In this document: positions 52,092-61,985 of the stretch, one piece after another
Position numbering within the stretch: the stretch's first letter is position 1
How the letters are laid out: each line of letters begins with the position of its first letter
From: Acinetobacter defluvii
Lineage (GTDB): Bacteria > Pseudomonadota > Gammaproteobacteria > Pseudomonadales > Moraxellaceae
Reading direction: 5' to 3'
Assembly (NCBI RefSeq): GCF_001704615.3
Contig: NZ_CP029397.2
Coordinates: 2,852,001 to 2,916,000 of the forward strand
Length of the DNA stretch: 64,000 bases
Program-made: the position numbers and the translations under genes
The notes under the pieces: generated by a model
Seen by the model: the letters and a program-made list of their open reading frames with translations, nothing else
The model's database searches: none
Told to the model about the DNA's origin: nothing

Positions 52092-54233
52092 ATGAAAACA
52101 ATTTTATTGGTTCCTACAGGTGAAGGCGTAGGTCTTACCTCTGCATGTCTTGGACTTATTTATGCTTTGGACTGCCAAGGAGTCAAAGCTGGATTTTTAA
52201 AACCTTTTTCACAAGACGAAAAGGCTGACTCGGATCGTACAACTGCACTATATCGTCATGTCGCAAAAAGTGAGACGGTAGAGCCAATTGCATACACCAA
52301 ACTCACGCATTTACTCAATGCTGGCGAAGAAGATGAGCTGCTTGAAGAAGCTGTTCGTTTACATCGTGAAGTTGCACGCACACATGACATCATCATTGTT
52401 GAAGGCGTTGTTCCGACTGCTCGTGATGCTTTTGCCAGTGAACTGAATGCGTCACTTGCTCAGGCGCTTGATGCAAAAGTAGTGTTTGTCAGTAATGCCA
52501 ACATTGAAAAACCAGAGCAAACAGCTGAAAAAGTTGAAGCACAATTACGTAACTTTGGGGGTGCAGCATCTTCACGTAATGTTGGTGTGTTGTTCATGCG
52601 TACGCGTGGTTTGCCTGAAGAATCTGCACAAATTCCTGTTACCTTTGCCCCAGACTTACGTTTGGTTGAAGACACTGAAAAATTTACCCAAGCCATTCAA
52701 CGCACACACGCACATATTGGTACAGAGCATTTACCGATTATTGGTTTAGTTCCATTTAGCGATACTTTAAGTGTGCCACGTGTTTCAGACTTGGCTATGC
52801 ATATTCAAGCGACTTGGATCAATGAAGGTAAATCTAATGTACGCCGTGTTTTACATAGCAGTCTAATCGCTTCCAATATTGAACACGAATTACAAAAATT
52901 TATCGCGGGTGAGTTGATCATCAGTGCGGCAGATCGCATTGATGTATTACTTGCTGCAAGCTTAGCAACCAGTAATGGCATTCCATTGGCAGGTTTAGTT
53001 TTGGCAGAGCAACAAGAGCCAAATCCTGTCGCTTTGGCATTTTGCCAAACAGCCATTAAAAATGGTTTGCCGATTTTACACACCCCCCTGAGTACCTTTG
53101 AAACGACACAGTTACTTTCAAACCTCAGCAATGAAATTCCTGTAGATGATACGGAACGTGCTGAGCAAGTGACCCGTTTCGTTTCAAGTCATATCAATAT
53201 GGATTGGTTGGTGTTGTTGCTCAATGGTGATTATCAACCACGTTTATCGCCTTCTGCATTCCGTCATGAATTGGTTCAAAAGTCGATTGCAGCGAAAAAA
53301 CGTATTGTACTGCCTGAAGGTGATGAACCACGCACTATTCAAGCTGCGGCAATTTGTCAATCTCGTGGTATTGCACAGTGTATTTTATTGGCAAAACCTG
53401 AAGCAGTGGTTGAAGTTGCACGCGCACGTAATATTGACTTACCTGATGATTTAGAAATTATTGATCCAGATTTAATCCGTGAACAATATGTCGAAAAAAT
53501 GGTGGAGTTGCGTAAAGGCAAATTGAATGATCTACAAGCACGAGATCAACTCCAAGATACCGTTGTCCTTGGCACAATGATGCTAGCGCTTGATCAAGTA
53601 GATGGTTTAGTTTCTGGTGCTGTACATACCACAGCCAATACTGTTCGCCCTGCTTTCCAATTAATCAAAACTGCACCTGACTATTCACTGGTATCTTCAG
53701 TATTTTTTATGCTGTTACCTGACGAAGTCTATGTTTATGGTGACTGTGCAATCAACCCTGATCCCGATGCGGAACAATTGGCTGAGATTGCGATCCAATC
53801 TGCAGACTCTGCAAAAGCATTTGGCATTGATCCACGTATTGCGATGATTTCTTATTCTACAGGAACATCAGGCATGGGAGCAGATGTCGAGAAAGTAGCG
53901 AAAGCAACTGAAATTGCCAAACAACGCCGTCCTGACTTATTGATCGATGGTCCATTACAATACGATGCGGCTTCGGTTGAAAGTGTTGGTAAGTCAAAAG
54001 CACCTGACTCAAAAGTTGCTGGTCGTGCCAATGTATTTATCTTCCCTGATTTAAATACAGGTAATACCACCTATAAAGCAGTACAACGCTCGGCAAATGT
54101 GGTCAGTGTAGGTCCAATGCTACAAGGTTTAAATAAACCTGTGAATGACTTGTCTCGTGGTGCCTTGGTCGATGATATTGTCTTTACGATTGCCCTAACT
54201 GCGATTCAAACTGAGCAGCAAGCTGCACAATAA
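52092..54233 (+). CDS. pta: Phosphate acetyltransferase
   Basis: 713-residue long-form Pta. The N-terminal P-loop-like/AAA_26 region (about 1-215, VPTGEGVGLTSACLG) is followed by a DRTGG domain (about 220-350). The catalytic PTA_PTB domain (about 385-710) has ALPEGDEPR-like VLPEGDEPRTIQAA, GAVHTTANTVRPAFQ, SYSTGTSGMGADVEKV and VFIFPDLNTGNT. It makes acetyl phosphate from acetyl-CoA. It follows ackA closely, forming the ackA-pta operon. A strong terminator follows. Confidence 0.96.
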   Translation: MKTILLVPTGEGVGLTSACLGLIYALDCQGVKAGFLKPFSQDEKADSDRTTALYRHVAKSETVEPIAYTKLTHLLNAGEEDELLEEAVRLHREVARTHDIIIVEGVVPTARDAFASELNASLAQALDAKVVFVSNANIEKPEQTAEKVEAQLRNFGGAASSRNVGVLFMRTRGLPEESAQIPVTFAPDLRLVEDTEKFTQAIQRTHAHIGTEHLPIIGLVPFSDTLSVPRVSDLAMHIQATWINEGKSNVRRVLHSSLIASNIEHELQKFIAGELIISAADRIDVLLAASLATSNGIPLAGLVLAEQQEPNPVALAFCQTAIKNGLPILHTPLSTFETTQLLSNLSNEIPVDDTERAEQVTRFVSSHINMDWLVLLLNGDYQPRLSPSAFRHELVQKSIAAKKRIVLPEGDEPRTIQAAAICQSRGIAQCILLAKPEAVVEVARARNIDLPDDLEIIDPDLIREQYVEKMVELRKGKLNDLQARDQLQDTVVLGTMMLALDQVDGLVSGAVHTTANTVRPAFQLIKTAPDYSLVSSVFFMLLPDEVYVYGDCAINPDPDAEQLAEIAIQSADSAKAFGIDPRIAMISYSTGTSGMGADVEKVAKATEIAKQRRPDLLIDGPLQYDAASVESVGKSKAPDSKVAGRANVFIFPDLNTGNTTYKAVQRSANVVSVGPMLQGLNKPVNDLSRGALVDDIVFTIALTAIQTEQQAAQ

Positions 54234-54267
54234 TTTTATTCAATAACATTTTAACGTTTGATACTCA

Positions 54268-54302
54268 AACCACCCAATTTACGGATTGGGTGGTCTTTTT
54301 TA
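54268..54302 (+). terminator. Terminator after pta
   Basis: ACCACCCAAT pairs with ATTGGGTGGT, and TCTTTTTT follows. Confidence 0.88.
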
Positions 54303-54710
54303 TTTCGCCGATTGATGTAAATATTCAGGTTCAAAATTCAATTCACCTTGTTCATTTACTGTCGCGGCAAACTTACGTTGTTGCTTTACATCTACCATCA
54401 CCAAACCTGAAATACCTTGATTATTTAGAAATAAATAACTTGAAGCACCTTGTTGATGATCAAACTTGAGATGTGAGCCTTTCGGATCAAGCTCAAGTTT
54501 CACGTTGAGCAATTGATCTGCAACCGATGAGAATTCAAGCTTAGGATAACCATCCACGCTCACATCAATTTGCCCAGCAACCTTGCCATTTTGATCTAAT
54601 AATTCAATCGTAGGGCTGTTTGCTTTGACTGCGAGACGGATACGAACTTGATCATTTTCATCCACAATTTCAAGTTCTCTCAGTTTTATTTTTTGCTGAA
54701 TTTCACTCAT
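54300..54710 (-). CDS. Conserved beta-rich hypothetical protein
   Basis: 136 residues with no signal peptide or membrane helix. Alternating hydrophobic strands (IRLAVKANSPTIELLDQNG, GQIDVSVDGYPKLEF) suggest a small beta protein. I do not recognise the family. It begins eight bases after the M17-N-domain gene on the same strand, so the two are co-transcribed and may act together. Confidence 0.7.
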   Translation of the reverse strand: MSEIQQKIKLRELEIVDENDQVRIRLAVKANSPTIELLDQNGKVAGQIDVSVDGYPKLEFSSVADQLLNVKLELDPKGSHLKFDHQQGASSYLFLNNQGISGLVMVDVKQQRKFAATVNEQGELNFEPEYLHQSAK

Positions 54711-54718
54711 TTTTACCT

Positions 54719-55333
54719 CTATTTTTGTTGTGTAATGCGTTGCTGAAAGTTTTGAATATAATGATTCGCTTTTTCTTCAAATTGATGATCGCCTGCACCA
54801 AAATACCAAGTTTCTACTGTATTTGGTTTCACCAAACCCAATTTTTCCAATTCAAGCTGCGCATCACATACTTCAAGTAAAGCGTCTAACAAAACAGAAC
54901 TTAAATCTGTTTGTATATTTAAACCTGTATCCAAAATACTGGGAGCAAATGCCACACTTTTCACTGCCAGTTGGTTGGCAGTTCGAAATGCTATTTGCAC
55001 TGCTTTTGACGTATCAGCAACTGTCCATTCTTCAGGATTTCCCATTCCAATCAACAAGACTTTTTCAGATTGCAGATTGTGTTGTGGGTGGTTAATAAGT
55101 AATGTTTCAAAACGAATTGCTGAAAATAATTTTTGTTCTCTGATATACAGTAATTTTCCATTCAATGCGTGATTTAAATCTGCCAGTCCGCCTTTGATAG
55201 GTGCATGATTAATTTCATGTTCAAAGAAACATCCACATGCCAAATCAACCTCAGCGGTTACGGCATCCCATGTCACAATATGAATGTTAATGTTTTTATA
55301 TTGACCAACAACAAATTGTTTTGTATTTGACAT
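54719..55333 (-). CDS. Stand-alone leucyl-aminopeptidase N-terminal (M17_N-like) domain protein
   Basis: 204 residues. The segment KVLLIGMGNPEEWTVADTSK, with flanking AVQIAFRTANQLAVKSVAFAP, resembles the macrodomain-like N-terminal domain of M17 leucyl aminopeptidases. The metal-binding catalytic domain (NTDAEGR signature) is absent. The protein length equals that domain alone with nothing lost in frame. ATG 55333 is preferred over a longer in-frame start. It is probably a regulatory or nucleotide-ligand-binding relic, paired with the next gene. A domain search would settle the family. Confidence 0.62.
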   Translation of the reverse strand: MSNTKQFVVGQYKNINIHIVTWDAVTAEVDLACGCFFEHEINHAPIKGGLADLNHALNGKLLYIREQKLFSAIRFETLLINHPQHNLQSEKVLLIGMGNPEEWTVADTSKAVQIAFRTANQLAVKSVAFAPSILDTGLNIQTDLSSVLLDALLEVCDAQLELEKLGLVKPNTVETWYFGAGDHQFEEKANHYIQNFQQRITQQK

Positions 55334-55588
55334 AAATAAATCATTCTTTTTGGGGGACAATTCTATTTTGTCGGCTTTAGGCTAAAATGAATGTTGATAA
55401 ATTCTTATCATTTGTGGTGTTTTGAGTAATTTTTTTAAATACATCATCATTTTTTATCCTAATGTTCTGTACAGCAATCCATGCTCAATGACGTTCAACC
55501 CCTATCCTCCAATTAAATCGTATTACAATATTGTAAAATTACTTCCCCTCAAGATTTATTAAACTTTAGCCCAAATCTTAAGCAAAGT

Positions 55589-55617
55589 GCCGACAAATCT
55601 TGCTTTATCACGTATAA
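55589..55617 (+). promoter_or_regulatory. Promoter of the class I fumarase gene
   Basis: CCGACA at 55589-55594 and TATAAT at 55612-55617 are separated by 17 bases, a good sigma-70 layout. The rest of the 325-base gap before the gene holds no other feature I can support. Confidence 0.6.
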
Positions 55618-55658
55618 TTTAGCCCGCTAGCTATCAGCCCGCTCAAGAGATTTTTGAT

Positions 55659-57185
55659 ATGACAACTATTATCAAGCAAGATGACTTGATCACATCGGTC
55701 AAGGATGCACTTCAGTTCATTTCTTACTATCATCCACAAGACTTCATCCAAGCGATGAGCCGTGCATATGATCGTGAAGAGAACAAAGCTGCAAAAGACG
55801 CCATCGCACAAATTTTAATTAACTCTCGTATGTGTGCAGAAGGTCATCGTCCAATCTGTCAAGATACTGGTATTGTTAATGTATTTGTTGATGTGGGCTT
55901 GGATGTTAAATTTGATTTAACCATGAGTTTGGATGATGCGATCAACGAAGGTGTACGCCAAGGTTATTTAGAAAACTCAAACGTACTTCGTGCATCTGTA
56001 CTTGCAGATCCTGCTTTTGGTCGTAAAAATACCAAAGACAACACCCCTGCTGTGATTCACTACAAACTCGTCCCAGGCAACAAAGTTGATATTACTGTTG
56101 CGGCTAAGGGTGGCGGTTCAGAAAATAAATCTAAACTTGCGATGTTAAATCCATCTGACTCAATCGTGGATTGGGTACTGAAAACTGTACCAACCATGGG
56201 TGCAGGTTGGTGTCCGCCAGGTATGCTCGGTATCGGGATCGGGGGGACTGCAGAAAAAGCCATGATGCTTGCCAAAGAGTCACTCATGGAAGAAATCAAC
56301 ATGGACGAGTTACTTCATCGTGGCCCACAAAACCAAATCGAAGAACTTCGTATCGAAATCTTCGAGAAAGTGAATGCACTCGGGATTGGCGCGCAAGGTC
56401 TTGGTGGTTTAACCACTGTGCTTGATATTAAAATCAAAGATTATCCATGTCATGCTGCGGGCAAACCAGTCGGTATGATTCCGAACTGCGCTGCAACTCG
56501 TCATGCACATTTCCAGTTAGATGGTTCTGGTGTTGCACATATTCAAGCACCTAAACTTTCTGATTACCCAGAAGTCACTTGGGATTCTTCAAAATCTAAA
56601 CGTGTTGATTTAGACAACATCACACAAGAAGAAATGAATTCTTGGAAACCAGGCGATACCTTGCTGCTTAACGGCACAATCTATACAGGTCGTGACGCTG
56701 CGCATAAACGCATGGTCGACATGTTAAATAAAGGCGAAGAACTTCCTGTAGACCTAAAAGGTAAATTCATTTACTACGTGGGTCCAGTCGATCCAGTTGG
56801 CGATGAAGTGGTTGGTCCTGCAGGTCCTACAACGGCTACACGTATGGACAAGTTCACTCGCCAAGTACTTGAAGCAACTGGCTTGTTCGGCATGATCGGT
56901 AAAGCGGATCGTGGTCCTGCTGCGGTTGAAGCGATTAAAGACAATCAAGCAACTTACCTCATGGCTGTCGGTGGTGCTGCTTACCTCGTCTCTAAAGCGG
57001 TTCGTCAGGCTGAGGTCGTGGCATTTGCTGACTTAGGTATGGAAGCGATCTACAAGTTTGTAGTAGAAGATATGCCTGTTTCTGTTGCTGTAGATGTCAA
57101 CGGCACATCGATTCATGCCACTGCACCAAAAATCTGGCAAGCAAAAATCGGAAAAATCCCAGTAGTTGATGCTGCTGCGAACTAA
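55659..57185 (+). CDS. fumA: Fumarate hydratase, class I (iron-sulfur)
   Basis: 508-residue [4Fe-4S] fumarase interconverting fumarate and malate. N-terminal alpha-domain motifs are CQDTGIVNVFVDVG and KGGGSENKS. The C-terminal beta-domain has GTIYTGRDAAHKRM and YYVGPVDPVGDEVVGPAGPTT. The family is oxygen-sensitive, like E. coli FumA/B. No partner subunit gene is needed for the single-chain form. A terminator follows at 57222-57252. Confidence 0.93.
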   Translation: MTTIIKQDDLITSVKDALQFISYYHPQDFIQAMSRAYDREENKAAKDAIAQILINSRMCAEGHRPICQDTGIVNVFVDVGLDVKFDLTMSLDDAINEGVRQGYLENSNVLRASVLADPAFGRKNTKDNTPAVIHYKLVPGNKVDITVAAKGGGSENKSKLAMLNPSDSIVDWVLKTVPTMGAGWCPPGMLGIGIGGTAEKAMMLAKESLMEEINMDELLHRGPQNQIEELRIEIFEKVNALGIGAQGLGGLTTVLDIKIKDYPCHAAGKPVGMIPNCAATRHAHFQLDGSGVAHIQAPKLSDYPEVTWDSSKSKRVDLDNITQEEMNSWKPGDTLLLNGTIYTGRDAAHKRMVDMLNKGEELPVDLKGKFIYYVGPVDPVGDEVVGPAGPTTATRMDKFTRQVLEATGLFGMIGKADRGPAAVEAIKDNQATYLMAVGGAAYLVSKAVRQAEVVAFADLGMEAIYKFVVEDMPVSVAVDVNGTSIHATAPKIWQAKIGKIPVVDAAAN

Positions 57186-57221
57186 TCCGAGATTTAGAGA
57201 GATTCGACTTGAATCTTGATG

Positions 57222-57252
57222 AAAAAGCACCCTATGATGAGGGTGCTTTTTT
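57222..57252 (+). terminator. Terminator after the fumarase gene
   Basis: AAAAAGCACCC pairs with GGGTGCTTTTTT across TATGATGA, and a T run follows. It ends 15 bases before the first DUF2059 gene. Confidence 0.85.
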
Positions 57253-57267
57253 ATTTTTGAGAAAACG

Positions 57268-57777
57268 ATGAAAATAAAACCTTATGTATTTTCTATACTT
57301 TTATTTGGCTTGAGTTTACAAGCTTTTGCAGCACCTGCAACGACACAACAAATTCAACAACTCATCAAACTTGAACATTGGGATCAATTCAAACCCGCAT
57401 TGCTTCAACAAAGCATGCCCAATATGAAAGCTGCCACAGAAGAGTTAATGCTTGAGCAGATACAACAAAGCGATCCTCAACCGATTACTGCAGATCAACA
57501 AGTACTGATTATTCAAATTTCTGACATTATAATCAATGACATGATCGAACGAGTCGATGAGCAAGCTTTTCTCAACAATATTTATGCTGCCTATCAAACA
57601 CTCAGCAAAGCACAAGCGGCAGCTTTATTAAACGTGTATAAAAAGCCTCATATGCAAAATGCAGGTAAAAATATTCCGGTAATGATTGCACACATGGTGG
57701 ATGCATCGACCAACGATTTTAATAAGCTCATCAGTTTGACTGAAATCCAAGACATCATTCGTGAGAATCAACAGTAA
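57268..57777 (+). CDS. DUF2059 secreted protein 1
   Basis: 169 residues with a signal peptide (ending LQAFA), then helical, Gln-rich sequence (TTQQIQQLIKLEHWDQFK). DUF2059-type proteins share the YKKPHMQNAGKNIP-like segment. Its stop overlaps the next start (TAATG), so translation is coupled. First of three tandem copies. Function unknown; periplasmic by prediction. Confidence 0.78.
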   Translation: MKIKPYVFSILLFGLSLQAFAAPATTQQIQQLIKLEHWDQFKPALLQQSMPNMKAATEELMLEQIQQSDPQPITADQQVLIIQISDIIINDMIERVDEQAFLNNIYAAYQTLSKAQAAALLNVYKKPHMQNAGKNIPVMIAHMVDASTNDFNKLISLTEIQDIIRENQQ

Positions 57778-58268
57778 TGAAAAAAAGCATAGTTTTTGTT
57801 AGTCTTTACCTAACGAGTTCACTACTTTATGCAACACCAGCCAGTACTGCTACTACACAGCAGTTTATTGAAACCATTCAACTGGAACAGCACATTCAAA
57901 AGCTTTCGAATAGCAATGCATTTCAGGAACTAACTCAGCAAATCATTGCCTATTATCAGATTCCTCAAACGCAACAAAATCAGACACGTATCAACAATGC
58001 AATAAAAAAATACTATCAAAGTGATGCATACAAACAACAATTCCAACAACAACTTTTTGACATCTATAGTAAAAACATGAGTGAAGAAGAGTTACAAGAA
58101 TGGATCACATTTTATAAAACACCCATAGGTAAATCTATTTTAAATAACTCTAAGTTTGAAGATAAAATTGTAAATGCTGTTGAACAAATTTTTCCTGAAA
58201 ATGCAGAACCTTCTGCACGAGCTCAACAGAAACTCAGCCACGCAATGGAAAAATTCTTCCTCAGATAA
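57777..58268 (+). CDS. DUF2059 secreted protein 2
   Basis: 163 residues with a signal peptide (ending LYATPA) and the typical DUF2059 closing motif ITFYKTPIGKSILN. Its ATG overlaps the stop of copy 1. Helical and Gln-rich. It differs enough from copies 1 and 3 to be an old duplicate. Confidence 0.8.
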   Translation: MKKSIVFVSLYLTSSLLYATPASTATTQQFIETIQLEQHIQKLSNSNAFQELTQQIIAYYQIPQTQQNQTRINNAIKKYYQSDAYKQQFQQQLFDIYSKNMSEEELQEWITFYKTPIGKSILNNSKFEDKIVNAVEQIFPENAEPSARAQQKLSHAMEKFFLR

Positions 58269-58328
58269 AACTCGTCCTGTAGAGACAAACACACAAATTA
58301 TAGATTTAGATAAATCAAAGGACATAAA

Positions 58329-58862
58329 ATGAATATATTCAAAATACTACTTTGCCTTGGATTATGCACACTTGCGCCTATGACTTTTGCAGCACAAGCC
58401 ACTAATCAGCAAGTGCAAAAACTCATTGATGTCATGAGGATTGATCAACTTTTACAACAAACCGTCCAACAAATCCGTCCACAGATAGATCAACAAGCCT
58501 ATGTCATTGTGCAAAATATCGTGAAACATGACAAACTCAGCCCACAAGAACAAATTGTTGCCAATGAATTGGCAGATCAACTTTTCGAGCAAAGTAAGAA
58601 AAGTATTTCTTGGGATAAAATGCAGCCGATTTATCAGAAAATTTATAAAGACGTGTATAGTGGTGAAGAGGTTCAAGCACAGATTGATTTTTATTCAAGT
58701 AAAGTTGGACAAGCCATCCTTGAGAAAAGCCCAATCGTGGCACAAGAATCCATGAAAATAGTAAATACACAGCTCTTGTCGACCATGCAATCGACTGAGA
58801 AAGACTTTGCGCAACTAAATAAAAAATTAGAAGCATTGAAAAAAGCAGCAGAAGCACAGTAA
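58329..58862 (+). CDS. DUF2059 secreted protein 3
   Basis: 177 residues with a signal peptide (ending MTFAA) and the conserved VQAQIDFYSSKVGQAILEKSP. AAAGGACAT precedes the ATG, so it starts independently after a 60-base gap. Last of the three, followed by a terminator. Function unknown. Confidence 0.8.
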   Translation: MNIFKILLCLGLCTLAPMTFAAQATNQQVQKLIDVMRIDQLLQQTVQQIRPQIDQQAYVIVQNIVKHDKLSPQEQIVANELADQLFEQSKKSISWDKMQPIYQKIYKDVYSGEEVQAQIDFYSSKVGQAILEKSPIVAQESMKIVNTQLLSTMQSTEKDFAQLNKKLEALKKAAEAQ

Positions 58863-58883
58863 AGATAAATCTTTTAAACATGA

Positions 58884-58909
58884 AAAAGAGGTTTTAATAC
58901 CTCTTTTCC
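58884..58909. terminator. Bidirectional terminator after the DUF2059 cluster
   Basis: AAAAGAGG pairs with CCTCTTTT across TTTTAATA, with A and T runs. Confidence 0.75.
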
Positions 58910-58928
58910 AAATCATAAAAAATCTAAA

Positions 58929-59684
58929 TCACCATGTGAGTGGATTCCAAATTTTAAATGGTGTACTTAAATGCACATCATCACTGGCTTGATAATCACC
59001 GCTGTCGATTTTTTCTTTGGGTTGAATAACTTTCCCATCTGCACGCAGCTCACCGACAAAGTTTAAACCGGGTGACTTCAACTGAGTCATACCGATTTCT
59101 TTGAGTGCTTGGCGAGTTGGCATTTGCATAAGAGGTCCAACTTTCAACAATTCGCCACCACCATTTGGACCCCCACGGAATTTCTCTTCCTCATACTTTA
59201 CAAAGTATTGCTGCCCTGCTTGTACATGAAAATAGGCAACTTTTGGTTTTTGGAAATGAATCACCGCCAAAGGACGACTTAAACTGAGTTTATAATCTCC
59301 TTCTGCCAACTCAATCCAATAATAATGATTGCTGATCAAACTTGGAATGCGTTTACCATTCAGATAAAAACTTTGTGCAATAATTTCTTGACGATTCCAC
59401 TTACTATCTGGGCGATAAAAATACACCACTGCCGCATTTGGATTTTGTGGTTTCACCAATTTGAAATATTGTCCTGGTTCTTGATTGATCCATGAACCTA
59501 CGGAAAATTTACCCAATTTATATTGGTCTAATTTTTCATAAACAAATGAATTTTCTTTTTCAAAATCGACTGCTTTGAGTGTTGAAACTACATTATGACT
59601 GCTTGGTTGTTGCTCCACTGCTTTATGGCTTTGACAAGCTGTCAACGCACAACTTGCTACAATCATTAGACCCACATAACGCAT
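58929..59684 (-). CDS. DUF2846-like lipoprotein
   Basis: 251 residues with lipobox LTAC (MRYVGLMIVASCALTAC). The core has AVVYFYRPDSKWNRQEIIAQ, FYLNGKRIPSLISNHYYWIELAEGDYKLS and the AGQQYFVKYEEEK segment, which match DUF2846 beta-sandwich lipoproteins. GAGGGATAATC precedes the ATG. It is convergent with the DUF2059 cluster. Function unknown; probably an outer-membrane lipoprotein. Confidence 0.75.
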   Translation of the reverse strand: MRYVGLMIVASCALTACQSHKAVEQQPSSHNVVSTLKAVDFEKENSFVYEKLDQYKLGKFSVGSWINQEPGQYFKLVKPQNPNAAVVYFYRPDSKWNRQEIIAQSFYLNGKRIPSLISNHYYWIELAEGDYKLSLSRPLAVIHFQKPKVAYFHVQAGQQYFVKYEEEKFRGGPNGGGELLKVGPLMQMPTRQALKEIGMTQLKSPGLNFVGELRADGKVIQPKEKIDSGDYQASDDVHLSTPFKIWNPLTW

Positions 59685-59779
59685 GATTATCCCTCACCAC
59701 GTATTTTTTATTTTCATTTTTGAATGAAGATGATTTTCTCAAATTTAGCTTAACATTTCATTGACGATTTAAAAATAAA

Positions 59780-59812
59780 AAACGTGTAAAAAGTCCAGCT
59801 TCTTACACGTTT
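59780..59812 (-). terminator. Terminator of clpX
   Basis: AAACGTGTAA pairs with TTACACGTTT, followed by TTTTTATTTTT on the minus strand. Confidence 0.88.
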
Positions 59813-59842
59813 CGGATGAGTTGCAGAGTTTTTTAATGAATA

Positions 59843-61153
59843 TTAAGCAGATTTGCTATTAATCACTTTTAAATCCACTTTTTCTTCAGCTGCTGCTTCT
59901 TGCTTTGGCTGACGCTCTGCTTGATAAATTGGTTCAGCTTTATCATTAATCACATCAGCATTAATGATGACTGTGCCAACATCTTCTCGGCTTGGTAAGT
60001 CATACATGGTTTCAAGTAAGACATTTTCCAAAATCGAACGTAGACCACGCGCACCCGTATTTCGCTCAAGTGCTTTTTTCGCCACAGCACGTAATGCAGA
60101 ATCTTCAAAGATCAGATCTACATCTTCCATTTCGAACAAGTATTGATACTGACGTGTTAAGGCATTTTTTGGCTCAGTCAAAATTTGCATTAACGCTTCT
60201 TCATCAAGTTCTTCAAGCGTTGCGATCACGGGCAAACGACCGATAAACTCTGGAATTAAACCAAACTTCACCAGATCAGTCGCTTCAACTTGGCTAAACA
60301 ATTCAGAAAGTTTTTTGCTATCGTCTTTGTTTTTTACGTCTGCAGTAAAACCAATTCCACCTTTTTCTTGGCGTTGTTGTACCACTTTTTCAAGCCCAGC
60401 AAATGCGCCACCACAAATAAATAGAATATTTGAGGTATCAATTTGAATAAACTCTTGTTGTGGATGCTTACGTCCGCCTTGTGGTGGAATCGATGCAACC
60501 GTACCCTCGATCATTTTCAAGAGTGCTTGTTGAACACCTTCACCTGATACATCACGTGTAATCGATGGATTTTCAGATTTACGGGTAATCTTATCAATCT
60601 CATCAATATAGATAATGCCTTTTTGCGCTTTTTCTACATCATAGTCTGCTTTCTGTAACAGCTTTTGCACGATGTTTTCAACATCTTCACCAACATACCC
60701 CGCTTCGGTTAAAGTCGTTGCATCTGCCATTGCAAAAGGCACATCGAGTAAACGTGCAAGCGTTTGCGCCAATAACGTTTTCCCTGAACCTGTTGGACCA
60801 ATCAGTAGAATATTACTCTTGGCAAGTTCAATCACATCTTTAGATTTATGTGCAGACTGCGTCACTTTTAAACGTTTATAATGGTTATATACCGCAACGG
60901 ATAAAGTTTTCTTCGCCGTATCTTGACCAATCACATACTGATCAAGCGCAGCACGAATTTCATGTGGTTTAGGCAATGGACGTGTTGCCCAATCCCCAGT
61001 TTCAACTTGTTGACTGGTCTGAACTAAGTCTAAGCAGACATCTACACACTCATTACAAATGTAAGCGTCCTCACCAGCAATCAATTTTCCAACTTCAGAC
61101 TGTGTTTTTCCACAAAATGAACAATGTTTTTGTCCTTGAGGATTATCGGACAT
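59843..61153 (-). CDS. clpX: ClpX ATPase of the ClpXP protease
   Basis: 436-residue AAA+ unfoldase. The N-terminal zinc domain has [12 protein letters not shown] and [10 protein letters not shown]. The AAA module has Walker [19 protein letters not shown], Walker [11 protein letters not shown], the pore loop YVGEDVE and the [12 protein letters not shown] and RGLRSILE elements. It recognises tagged substrates and feeds them to ClpP. ATG 61153 follows GGAG by five bases; GTG 61159 is too close. It lies 35 bases after clpP, so co-transcription is likely. Confidence 0.97.
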   Translation of the reverse strand: MSDNPQGQKHCSFCGKTQSEVGKLIAGEDAYICNECVDVCLDLVQTSQQVETGDWATRPLPKPHEIRAALDQYVIGQDTAKKTLSVAVYNHYKRLKVTQSAHKSKDVIELAKSNILLIGPTGSGKTLLAQTLARLLDVPFAMADATTLTEAGYVGEDVENIVQKLLQKADYDVEKAQKGIIYIDEIDKITRKSENPSITRDVSGEGVQQALLKMIEGTVASIPPQGGRKHPQQEFIQIDTSNILFICGGAFAGLEKVVQQRQEKGGIGFTADVKNKDDSKKLSELFSQVEATDLVKFGLIPEFIGRLPVIATLEELDEEALMQILTEPKNALTRQYQYLFEMEDVDLIFEDSALRAVAKKALERNTGARGLRSILENVLLETMYDLPSREDVGTVIINADVINDKAEPIYQAERQPKQEAAAEEKVDLKVINSKSA

Positions 61154-61187
61154 TTTCACTCCAAATCTTAAATCTGTACATTAAAGC

Positions 61188-61799
61188 TTAGTTTTGCGGG
61201 CGTTTGGTTAAAACTTGATCCACTAAACCATATTCTTTGGCTTGCTGGGCAGTCATAAAGTTATCACGATCTGTGTCTTTTGCTACACGATCATAGTCTT
61301 GACCACTATGCTCTGCCATCAAACGATTTAAACGTTCTTTAATAAATAAAATCTCACGGGCATGGATTTCAATATCCGATGCTTGACCACGGAAACCACC
61401 CAAGGGTTGGTGAATCATAACACGTGCATTTTCAAGGCAATAGCGTTTACCTTTCGCACCAGCATTTAATAAGAATGCCCCCATAGATGCAGCTTGCCCC
61501 ATACAATAGGTCACCACATCTGGTTTAATGAATTGCATGGTATCGTAAATCGCCATACCTGCAGTCACAGAACCACCTGGAGAGTTAATATATAAATGAA
61601 TATCTTTATCTGGGTTTTCAGCTTCTAAAAACAACATTTGCGCAACGATTAAGTTTGCCATGTTGTCTTCAACTTCACCTGTTAAGAAAATCACACGCTC
61701 ACGTAAAAGACGTGAAAAAATATCGAAAGAACGCTCTCCACGAGATGATTGTTCTACGACCATAGGCACTAAAGCGTTTTCAATAGATGGAACATACAT
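61188..61799 (-). CDS. clpP: ATP-dependent Clp protease proteolytic subunit
   Basis: 203-residue serine peptidase. The catalytic Ser is in [13 protein letters not shown], the His in VMIHQPLGG, and the Asp in the late [15 protein letters not shown]. The N-terminal propeptide-like [17 protein letters not shown] is followed by [13 protein letters not shown]. Its gene order tig-clpP-clpX is the standard arrangement. It forms ClpXP with the next product. Confidence 0.97.
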   Translation of the reverse strand: MYVPSIENALVPMVVEQSSRGERSFDIFSRLLRERVIFLTGEVEDNMANLIVAQMLFLEAENPDKDIHLYINSPGGSVTAGMAIYDTMQFIKPDVVTYCMGQAASMGAFLLNAGAKGKRYCLENARVMIHQPLGGFRGQASDIEIHAREILFIKERLNRLMAEHSGQDYDRVAKDTDRDNFMTAQQAKEYGLVDQVLTKRPQN

Positions 61800-61944
61800 A
61801 TGTTATTTATTCCTGAATTTTGTTACCCAGCTCATAATGACAATATGAGGGATAATGATTGAAATTGCAAAATATTCCCCATTAAAAATCATTTTTTTTG
61901 AATACACATTATGAATTTGGGTCAATTACAATTTTGATACAGCA

Positions 61945-61970
61945 TAAAAAAAGGCGCTCGAAAGCGCCTC
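61945..61970 (-). terminator. Terminator of tig
   Basis: AGGCGCT pairs with AGCGCCT across CGAA (read UUCG on the minus strand), a stable tetraloop. A run of T follows. Confidence 0.85.
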
Positions 61971-61985
61971 TTAACTCACAAGAAC

